A DNA stretch of 64,000 bases from Aplectana chamaeleonis (Eukaryota; Nematoda; Chromadorea; Rhabditida; Cosmocercidae): contig JAPDOI010000172.1 of the NCBI GenBank assembly GCA_029168955.1, positions 1,302,001-1,366,000 of the forward strand, in the 5' to 3' direction. The notes beneath the pieces are model-generated. The model had not been told where the DNA came from. It made no database searches and saw only the letters and a program-made list of their open reading frames with translations. Shown here in pieces: positions 57,016 through 64,000 of this stretch. How positions within the stretch are numbered: the stretch's first letter is position 1; every line of letters starts with the position of its first letter. Made by a program: the position numbers and the translations under genes.

Positions 57016-57612
57016 ATTCTATTCAAAAGGAGTCTTCCAAGCAGAAGTGGTTTGGTTCGTGCCACAAACATTCCAACGAAAAGGGAATAATAGAAAAGTG
57101 GAGTTAGAAGAAACTACAAGAAGTGAACAATATTTTCTGAGACTGATTTTGTTGACCGACTCTTCTAAACAGCGGAAACAAACCGTAGTGGTCTTCTACG
57201 AATAAGAGTTCAATGGTTAAAAAAGACTTTTCAACGAAATTATATAATTATTATTTGATGCTGTACTTGTATAACTTCAATTCTATTAACAGTTTGAGCT
57301 AACCGTCTGTGTAGGTCAATTTGACATCATTTTCTCATTTGATATAAACTCTTAAGTGCACATTCATATGCATTTTCAGCGGTTTCTCGCATAATCAGAG
57401 TCTGTTTCGGAACCACAAAGCACTTCCGTGGAGAACACCAGAACGGTTTGTATCCGCTGTTTAGAAGTGTCGGCCAACAAAATCAGTCTCATAAAGTATT
57501 GTTCACTTTTGGTAGGCTCTTCTAACTTCACTTTTCTATTATTTCCTTTTGTTGGAACGTTTGTGGTACAGACAAACCACTTCTGCTTAGAAGACCCCTT
57601 TTGGATAGAATA
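57016..57612. mobile_element. Foldback with ~180-bp arms in GPCR intron 1
   Basis: The left arm (57016-57195) 'attctattcaaaaggagtct', 'aagcagaagtggtttg', 'cacaaacattccaac' is mirrored in the right arm (57425-57612) as 'gttggaacgtttgtgg', 'caaaccacttctgctt', 'ccccttttggatagaat'. The loop is about 230 bp. The minus frame of 83 codons is an artefact. Confidence 0.85.
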
Positions 57613-57875
57613 AATCCATGCGTTCACCTGCTTTTGTTTTGTTTTCCTTTAGACCTATTTCTAGTATCCATTTCACTGTCTTTTTCCTGATCGTAGCATG
57701 CGATGCCTTTGCGTTCATTGTCAGTTAGGTGTTTTGAGTCAGCCGGTTTTCGAATCGGCGGTGTTCTTTCTAAAGAATTCAATTCAAATGTGTTTACCCA
57801 AGAGGGCAGCAAATAGCAAAGACTCCCAACAATATATTTTCATGGCAATTGTCATTAATATGCTGAAATTTTCAG

Positions 57876-58033
57876 GCCAGCGATGCGAAATCCAAATAAT
57901 CTCTTTCCTCACAGCACTTGCTGTTTTTTGACTCGTGTCTTCTCATTACGGCCTTCTTCATCTACGCAATGGAGTACATTATCGAATACACGCAAGCGTT
58001 TGACCTATATGTGGCTTGGCTTACGTACCTAAG
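57876..58033 (+). CDS. GPCR exon 2: TM2, ECL1 and start of TM3, with two 1-base shifts
   Basis: The first frame reads [10 protein letters not shown]. One extra base at 57907 shifts it to LTALAVF, and one extra base in the T6 run at 57924-57929 shifts it again to [16 protein letters not shown], running to AWLTYL + AG at donor GTAAGC. LTALAVFD is the TM2 signature including the conserved Asp. Entry phase (CG|G) and exit phase (AG|G) are both correct, so the two insertions lie inside one exon. Confidence 0.75.
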
Positions 58034-58508
58034 GTAAGCGTCTTAAAGCAATAAAATAATGTTCTTTGCCCCGGAATATTCCTAGTAGTCGGTGCGATAA
58101 CCGAGTTCTTTCTCCAAAAAATGCTGCTGGACGTTCGAAGTGAGAAGAGACTTTGAGTTTAATATGGAAATTCTCATTAGGATGAGCCAGACAGTGGATA
58201 GTTTTTATGCAGGAACGCAAAGAGCACCGCAAGCAATCCGCTATTTGAGTGGAGCGTGGAGAAACTCTCTCAACATAGGGGACTTTGTTCATAAAAACTA
58301 ACAAGCAAGATCATTTTAGTCATCGCCGCTATTCGAGAAGGCGTGTATCTTCCTAGATTCGTAATGGGTGAACAATCTGAAAATATTCTCCTGAGCCGCC
58401 TCCTTAGAATCCAAACGGAGTTATGGGCGTTTTCCGAGCTTTACGGAAAGGGAATTTTCAAGGTATTAGAAATGATCGGGATTTTTTCTCAAAACTCCAA
58501 TGTACATG

Positions 58509-58760
58509 CAGTTCAACTCCGCATTGCCGTTCAGTCCGCAAAATGCACGCTGCTTGCGAAAGCGTGCCACGGCGCGGTGGCGAGCATCCTCAGACAGGGA
58601 TGTGGGATCACCTGGGCTGTGGGATCACTCGGGCGCCAAAGGCAAAAAACCGCCCTGGTGATCCCACATCCCTGTCTGGGGATACTCGCAACCACGCTGC
58701 AGCACGCTTTCGCAAACAGTGTGCACTTTGCGGACTGAACGGCAATGCGGAGTTGAACTG
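58509..58760. mobile_element. CGTTCAGTCCGCAA foldback, copy 2, in GPCR intron 2
   Basis: Terminal cagttcaactccgcattgcc is the exact complement of 'ggcaatgcggagttgaactg'. The arms continue through 'gttcagtccgcaaaatgcac' and 'gggatgtgggatca' with only a short loop. It is much better preserved than 9832-10084, so it is the younger copy. Confidence 0.85.
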
Positions 58761-59961
58761 TATTTAGGAGTTATCTAGGGTGCGTTCTGGTGTCCATTTG
58801 TAGTAATTGCGAAGTGTTCTGTGATTCATGATAGGAAAAATGTCATTCGGTCAGCCTTTCAATTCTGCGAGCAACTCTCTCCTAGAAGTTTCTTGGAAGG
58901 CAGCATTGAAGAGAGGTGGTTTTTAGACCTGTGTTCCTTCTCTGATTGAACTCGGCCATCACCGCACCCTCATTTCGTTAACCATATGCGCGTGTTTACC
59001 ACACGTCCATTTCACATCCAGACACAAGCTCCACACAGAGCTAAGAAAACATGCTGCGAAAGAAGAGCAAGAACGCTAAGGGGTTCAATTAAAAAAATCA
59101 AAAGAAAGTGTGGAGCCCTCCACTGTAGATGAGCACCGTTGAAATCTCGAGCAAAGGTCGTCCAAAGTGAACTTTTTTACTAAAAGCAAGCTGAGCGCCA
59201 AGGAGAGGAGCCATGAGGCGGCGAAGAAGACGAGATGATCGATTTTGATGCTTAGCTGCCCCTTTGGCTGCCTTTCCACATAAAAAGAAAACTCTTGGAG
59301 CCTCGAAAATAATTATGACAATCTCTGTGCAAGCTCTTTCTCAATTTTGATGGAAGCTGACGCACTGCTGCTCTCGTTCTAGAAGATTTATAAAAAGAAG
59401 GTATCTACCTCCACAAAGTTTTGTTTCTAGGTAGAGCCGAGGCGTGATGTGCTTATGTCTTCATGTAATTTTGTCCTCGAGAATCAAATCTCATGGGACG
59501 AGAAGAATGATTGTGTGACTTGGCCCACGTTCGCACATAGACGTGATCCGCTAAAGGTCTACCCAAGCGATCATTAGCGTCTTTGAACCATTTTGTAGGC
59601 GTCTTTTACAGACCTTCCACCAAAAATTTGTGGTTCACGGATGCTACCACTTTTTACCATCTTTTGCATTCCTGTTTCCAGAGGACGCGATCGCCAGTCA
59701 TTAACCCAGGCCATTGTGGCCATTGCGGCAAGTAAACTTTCTTCCACTCCTCAAATTCTATTCACCATTTATTCTCAGCTTATCTCATACCTTTAGTGTT
59801 ACTCCTTGTCCCATTTATGACACGTAATATGCTACTCTCATACAGAAGAATAGTTCATGATTAGAGTCATATTATAGATGCACGGGTTGAGACTTCGAAT
59901 CAGACCCACTGTGTATGTACATGGAAGCATGTAGACTCTGGAAAAACCATTCCGGCCTGTG

Positions 59962-60070
59962 GATTTCGATTATCACCAGCGGCAAAGCGGTGAGCTTAGA
60001 TGAAATATAACTAGTGATAAGGAGGTTCCGAAGAAAAAGCCACCGCTCTGCGCTGTGATAATCGAGAACA
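59962..60070. mobile_element. Short hairpin element in GPCR intron 2
   Basis: 'gatttcgattatcaccagcg' pairs with 'cgctgtgataatcgagaac'. The centre 'gaaatataactagtgataag' is shared exactly with 61549-61710. The outer ends of the longer copy are missing here. Confidence 0.75.
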
Positions 60071-61160
60071 GGAGTTCACTTGAAATGAACCCAAGTCTAT
60101 TTATGTCAGTTGATGGGTGAACTAAACACCGTTATTGAAATAGAGCACTTTTTCCCTGCGACTTTGAGGGATATCGACAGTACTCATAGGTGATGATGCC
60201 CCATCATTAGATTCCAATTTTCATTTCGCGTTGTGAAAACTCGATTTGTGCCATTGATTGGTGAATAATCTCGTCTAGTATCTGCCTTGTTTTCGCAAAT
60301 ATAGGCCGTAGGTTTAGGTTATTTGTCAATTGTCTTTTGCATAACAAATTGGTAAACCTCCACGTGCCAACCCAATTTTCGATTGTGGCGCATGCTGATG
60401 ACTGCAATTGTGTTTCTCTCCAGTCGTGAAGAGCAGTGCGCCCGAGACTTATTTCGAAACAACACGATAATTCATTCGATGCGTGACTTTGCTGAGTTGT
60501 CTCGAAGACGTCGGCAAGCCTCGTATCGTCTTCTATGAACGACCAAAACACTTGAAAGGATCTTCTCGACAACTCCAAACGCGACGGAAATCATCGCTCT
60601 CCTACGCTCTGAGACCAAGAGGATTCTCAGCATGAAGATATTTGGCGTTCCAAGGGTCCTAGAAAATGTTCGATGCCTCTTGTTTGAGCACGGTTTTTAA
60701 TTGGACTAACTCTGCTGTTTTTCATTGAATATTTAAGACGAGACTTAAACGCTATTTTTAATCTAATGAGAGTGAATTCCCAACCTACTCAATTTTTCAA
60801 ACTGAGGAAATCGGGTTACGCGCGCGATTCCGCTGCTCAAAAATCTTTACATGATATTAGCATTGTACAATCACAAAAACCATTTCAACTCTAGATAGAG
60901 ATGGTACGAGTGATCAGCGATTCGCTTAGAGATTTCGATGGGATGAGCGATTCCTCGATTTCGCCGCTTAGAAGATCGGCATGGACATGATCAGCGTTTC
61001 AAATCTACCTTCCAGGTGTCCACCATGTATGCGAAATTTTGTCAATCAGGAAAGTTGTTGGATAACGGTGATCCCGCCTAGGTAATGATAAACAAAGAAG
61101 AGATCTTATCATCCATGAAGATTGGGGAGCTCTTCCATCATCATCGTGGTTTTCTTTCAG

Positions 61161-61282
61161 GTTCGCATTCGCTCTATCACATATTTCTCAAACCGGCAGC
61201 GTTTACATTACAGTATCCGTCACCATAGAACGATATCTGGCTGTTTGTCACCCTCGGCGCAGTAAACAAATGTGTAACTCGG
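61161..61282 (+). CDS. GPCR exon 3: TM3, ERY motif and ICL2
   Basis: [20 protein letters not shown] then [16 protein letters not shown]: the E-R-Y motif at the end of TM3 followed by the class A ICL2 'AVCHP'. It is intact, with phase 2 in and phase 1 out, between TTTCTTTCAG and GTGAGTG. It is the strongest single proof of a GPCR in the window. Confidence 0.9.
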
Positions 61283-61463
61283 GTGAGTGCACCTCTGTAG
61301 CCGCTTTTCAACGCGGTTTCGAAAACACGTTGCAATTTCCAAATGACGTTTCTGACTATAACATGCATCAGGGATCATGATGAGAAGGTAGGAATGAGAG
61401 GTTGAGACAGACCTGGAACCTTCATCACTCATTTTCCGTGTGGTCAAGTAAACTGGTATTCGC

Positions 61464-62112
61464 AACTACAGTGCCGCGCAGGTGTTTTTGTAAAAACGGC
61501 GTTTGGCGGCATTTTCGCGCGCACAAAGCGCCGCATCGTTATAACTAAACTCTGGTACCGCCGTAGTGACCAGTTGATTTCGATCAATACCAGCAGCGGA
61601 GCGGTGGGCCTCGGTGAAATATAACTAGTGATAAGGAGGTTCCGACGAAAAAGCCACCGCTCCGTGCTGTGATAATCGAAATCAACAGGTCACTACGGCG
61701 GTACCAGAGTTTAATATTTAAAACGTTCTTAAGGTTTTTTCCTTCCTCACATTAAGGCGAATGCAGGTTGATCTGAAAGAAATCTTTTTGACTCCGATAT
61801 TCTGCTAAAAAAATAGCGTGTTTCCCTATGGAATTGCCATCGACCGCAGGTCAAACGTTACAAATTTCATTCATCATGACCGGCTGATTAGTTAATGATG
61901 AGTTTTAAAAGTAGAACTATGCAAAGCTCGATGCATTTCTCAAGTTGGAGCTGTTTTTATTTCGAAACACTATTGTGTAGAACTCGTTGAAATCAATCCG
62001 AAAATGACTTCACTTTCGAAAACGGACCGCTTTGAAGCCAGCTGTTGCGATTCGGCGCTTTGTGCGCGTCTAAACCGCCGTTTTCGCAAAAAAATTGCGC
62101 GGTAGTATTGGT
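61464..62112. mobile_element. Inverted-repeat element in GPCR intron 3, split by a smaller hairpin
   Basis: The left end 'acagtgccgcgcaggtg', 'aaaacggcgtttggcgg', 'gcgcgcacaaagcgccgc' is mirrored at 62053-62110 by 'cggcgctttgtgcgcgtc', 'accgccgttttcgc' and 'ttgcgcggtagtatt'. The 61549-61710 hairpin sits inside. Confidence 0.7.
61549..61710. mobile_element. Hairpin element, nested in GPCR intron 3
   Basis: ACTCTGGTACCGCCGTAGTG is exactly mirrored by CACTACGGCGGTACCAGAGT, continuing through 'gttgatttcgat' / 'atcgaaatcaac'. The flanks are TAA and TTA. It is the same family as 59962-60070 and better preserved. Confidence 0.85.
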
Positions 62113-62278
62113 GCCCCCTTTCCATTGTACTATGCTTGATGAGACCACCGGAGAGGTTTAATAGAATGAAATGGAAGTTCTTATGATTGCTGCACTATTG
62201 ATGAAAGGATATGCAAGATGTTGGATCAATTTATCATAGCTTTTCTTTCCCCCTCTCTTCAGAAATGAAAAAGTTTAG

Positions 62279-62367
62279 GTGGTGCTGCGTGGACGATTCT
62301 AGGCGTCACAACGTTTGCCGTGTTATTCAATGCCACCAAGTTTTTCGAGCTAGAGGTTCGCATTTCT
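62279..62367 (+). CDS. GPCR exon 4: TM4
   Basis: [20 protein letters not shown] then KFFELE, a TM4 with the conserved Trp and the FNxTKFFE end typical of nematode FMRFamide-like receptors. The acceptor is AGTTTAG at 62278; a more standard TTCAG at 62262 would give a non-hydrophobic frame. The donor is GTAAGA at 62368 (adds VRIS), or a weaker GTTCGC right after ELE. Confidence 0.8.
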
Positions 62368-62498
62368 GTAAGATATTAGGTTCCCAGTAATCTTATCGAT
62401 TTCCTTATTTTGCTTTCGGAATCTGGTTGTGTGCAAATGACTATTTTTAATGTATTGATTCGATCCACTGACTTGCTTTCCGATTCTGAGCATTTCAG

Positions 62499-62591
62499 GT
62501 CACCGTTAACCCTGTCTGTCCAGACGGAAAAAACTGGCAAAGCTACATTTTGCTGCCGTCAGTTATGGCTGCCAATCCTCTGTATCAGCAG
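62499..62591 (+). CDS. GPCR exon 5: extracellular loop 2 to TM5 entry
   Basis: [20 protein letters not shown] then [11 protein letters not shown], intact, 31 codons, phase 0 on both sides, between GCATTTCAG and GTGAGC. The Cys is placed where the ECL2 disulfide Cys is expected. 'NP.Y...Y' precedes TM5 in this receptor group. Confidence 0.85.
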
Positions 62592-62615
62592 GTGAGCTGA
62601 ATTTTTATGGGAGTA

Positions 62616-62893
62616 CTGTGCTTCTCTAGGCCGTATTCCGGTCCGCAATTGTTTCTCGACACGCTTTGCGGTCGCGCGCTTTTGAGACGGAAGAGTTTTC
62701 AGCTCCGCAGCCGACGATCTGTTGACTCTAGGTGGGTTTTGGAAGAAGTGTAAACAAAATTGAACTAAACTGTATAAAAAAGAAAAAAGCTACATCGAGT
62801 CCGCTCTGGCGCTGAAAACTCGACCGACTCGAGCGCGTGAGGCCGCAAAACGTGTTGAGACGCAATTGCGGACCGGAATTAGGGAAAGCACAG
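62616..62893. mobile_element. TA-flanked CTGTGCTT MITE, copy 2, in GPCR intron 5
   Basis: It is 278 bp, flanked by TA on both sides (62614-62615 and 62894-62895). The ends are CTGTGCTTCTCTAGGCC and 'gggaaagcacag'. It is collinear with 32988-33266 through 'gacacgctttgcgg', 'ctgttgactctaggtg' and 'aactgtataaaaaag'. It starts only 24 bp after the donor site. Confidence 0.85.
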
Positions 62894-62949
62894 TATTATC
62901 AAATATCATTCTTCAACTTTTGCTGGTTGCGAAATTTACGGTTTTTCAG

Positions 62950-63033
62950 GTTTATGCTCTCTGGTTGACGAACATCGTTATGGTCTTTTTGCCGTTTCTC
63001 ACTCTTTTAGTTCTGAATGCTTACATTGCCTAA
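62950..63033 (+). CDS. GPCR exon 6: TM5, ending in a premature stop
   Basis: VYALWLTNIVMVFLPFLTLL then VLNAYIA, TM5 with the conserved Pro, in phase 0 after GTTTTTCAG. TAA follows at 63031. In the other frame the sequence continues TIRKVWKKFDNHQKK, which looks like the expected intracellular loop 3 (IR.+...KFD). The stop is therefore caused by a small indel near 63031-63035, not a natural end. Confidence 0.8.
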   Translation, partial: VYALWLTNIVMVFLPFLTLLVLNAYIA

Positions 63034-63546
63034 GCACGATAAGAAAAGTCTGGAAAAAATTCGACAATCATCAGAAAAAGTGGGTGTTAAAAATGGTACA
63101 GACAGAATGGAAAATGCTCTGCAAACCTTCTCCAATGTTGAGCATTATTGTTTCGGAGCTCGCTTTTTGCGTGTCCTCCTTGATCTGATGAATCATCTTA
63201 CCTGCCCCTTATTGTTAGAAGTGGAATAATGTTAATATTTCTTGACTCGATGGACTGCGTATTTAAGCAGCTTCGCACAGGTGTCATACGTAATTGGGTT
63301 AACGTTTGACACCGAAAGCAGAGAAATATCGAAATTATGGTTTTGCTAGTTTCAGCCTACTTGTTGACATTTCTACGTCTAGATATATAATCCTCACCAT
63401 GCTTTGTTTTGATACTTGAGCATATTCCGTTTTGCAAACCTTCTGCTTTTGCATTTCATCATTCGTCACTAACATCTAACGCCTGGTAGCAAGAGTTTGA
63501 CTCTGTTCGATGTATGTATTCTCGGGCATTCTGGCTCGAATTTCAG
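63034..63546 (+). other. Decayed ICL3/TM6 remnant and intergenic-like sequence
   Basis: Hydrophobic pieces MLSIIVSELAFCVSSLI (to 63188) in one frame and RSGIMLIFLDSMDC (63227-63272) in another could be what remains of TM6 and the loop before TM7. No NSxxNFxIY-type TM7 motif was found in any frame. Confidence 0.45.
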
Positions 63547-63647
63547 ATCAGTATCAGCAGCACTCTCCAGTACGACTAATGTTGCACGAGAGATCGCCAG
63601 GTGAAACTGAAAATCAGCTTGCTTACCGTAACTCCGTGCATGATTAA
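63547..63647 (+). CDS. Candidate last GPCR exon: C-terminal tail
   Basis: After GAATTTCAG the phase-1 frame reads QYQQHSPVRLMLHERSPGET then ENQLAYRNSVHD and TAA. The composition is that of a cytoplasmic GPCR tail. The exon is short (about 33 codons), so openness alone is weak evidence. Confidence 0.5.
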
Positions 63648-64000
63648 AGACCTAGTAGAAATCGTGTGTTTGCGGACTACGTTGCTGCCGTAGCAGCGAA
63701 GAGCGCTGCCGAAGATCGGATAGTTGTAAATAGAATGATGTAGTTTTTTTCTTTACGTTTCGCTGCCAACCAGTATTTAGCATCAGCTGCGTAAAGAGTA
63801 GGGACATCTATTGTCATAGAATAGTGGCATATAGATGCCATTAGACACGTACTGATCAACCTACGCTTTCCGCAACGAACCCAGCTTAGCTAGATACTGT
63901 CTTTTAATCATTTTATACATTGCTCGAATTCGTTGTGTTCTAACATTCGACATTCACGACTTACCATACTAGTTTTCACACTTTATTTTCACTTATTCTA
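63648..64000. other. Downstream flank
   Basis: AT-rich sequence with a small dyad 'tgccgtagcag' / 'ctgccga' near 63685-63715. No further gene was recognised before the window ends. Confidence 0.35.

Larger units (their letters stand above)
54689..57875 (+). other. GPCR intron 1 (3.2 kb) filled with repeats
   Basis: Donor CG|GTACGTGAA and acceptor AAATTTTCAG|G. It contains a direct duplication with a hairpin (55855-56340), an inverted-repeat element (56400-56880) and a 600-bp foldback (57016-57612). 'catatcatatgaatctagg' words near 54990-55030 are AT-rich and simple. Confidence 0.7.
58034..61160 (+). other. GPCR intron 2 (3.1 kb)
   Basis: Donor GTAAGCG, acceptor TTTCTTTCAG. It contains a CGTTCAGTCCGCAA foldback (58509-58760) and a short hairpin (59962-60070). 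The minus frames at 58029-58304 and 60207-60578 show no domain. Confidence 0.7.
54585..63647 (+). pseudogene. FMRFamide-receptor-like class A GPCR gene, disrupted (or indel-damaged)
   Basis: Pieces in order are TM1 (54585-54688), TM2 to start of TM3 (57876-58033), TM3 with ERY (61161-61282), TM4 (62279-62367), ECL2 (62499-62591), TM5 (62950-63033), a decayed ICL3/TM6 segment (63034-63230) and a hydrophilic C-terminal tail (63547-63647). Splice phases agree across every junction. Known family role: rhodopsin-type receptors of this kind bind RFamide-like neuropeptides at the plasma membrane and signal through G proteins. Damage: two single-base shifts in exon 2, one shift after TM5, and TM7 not found. 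ECL2 has a Cys, but none is visible at the usual start of TM3. Introns 1 and 2 exceed 3 kb and hold foldback elements. Subfamily and ligand cannot be assigned. Confidence 0.8.

Noticed and set aside
62262..62278. TTCAG at 62258-62262 as acceptor of GPCR exon 4
   Set aside because: It gives a charged, non-membrane frame; AGTTTAG at 62278 gives a clear TM4 in the right phase.

Overview
This window looks like eukaryotic, non-operonic, repeat-rich DNA from a nematode, most likely a strongylid (hookworm or Haemonchus-like) genome. The clues are the intron signals (TTTTCAG-type acceptors, GTAAG/GTGAG donors), a nematode-style FMRFamide-receptor-like GPCR split into small exons, RTE- and CR1-type LINE fragments with the residues familiar from strongylid genomes, and a very high density of short inverted-repeat elements. 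The species call is inference; the repeat and exon calls come from the sequence.

Layout. Bases 1-54,500 hold no gene I can support. The stretch is packed with non-autonomous DNA elements, many nested. They fall into several classes. (i) TTAA-flanked elements start AGGCAGTGTTCACGAT or AGGCAGCATACACGC, with piggyBac-type target duplications (1340-1821, 4878-5313, 25967-26478, 27177-27642, 28301-28674, 29254-30226, 40123-40671 and partial copies). (ii) TTA/TAA-flanked hairpins and the GGCTCCGTCC element have PIF/Harbinger-type duplications (218-345, 2196-2336, 20419-21034, 43755-43890, 44890-45197, 50808-51125). (iii) A TA-flanked CTGTGCTT element occurs twice (32988-33266, 62616-62893). (iv) Several foldbacks have long arms. 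Tandem arrays lie at 3955-4572, 9397-9545, 19769-19912 (G-rich) and 52290-52990. Two dead LINE reverse-transcriptase fragments lie on the minus strand, at 33480-34170 (RTE type) and 42478-43640 (CR1 type, with a short DNA element inserted).

Bases 54,585-63,647 (+) carry the only recognisable host gene: a class A peptide GPCR of the FMRFamide-receptor (FRPR) type. At least seven exon pieces cover TM1 to TM5 and a C-terminal tail. Exon 2 has two 1-base shifts and exon 6 has another shift. TM6 is only a remnant and TM7 cannot be found. It is therefore either a recently dying pseudogene or a gene damaged by consensus indel errors. Its large introns are filled with the same foldback families seen upstream.

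No CRISPR, prokaryotic operon, rRNA or complete tRNA was found. The main biological interest is the readable transposition history (nested insertions with intact target duplications), the decaying neuropeptide receptor, and long intronic foldbacks that would fold into dsRNA if transcribed.
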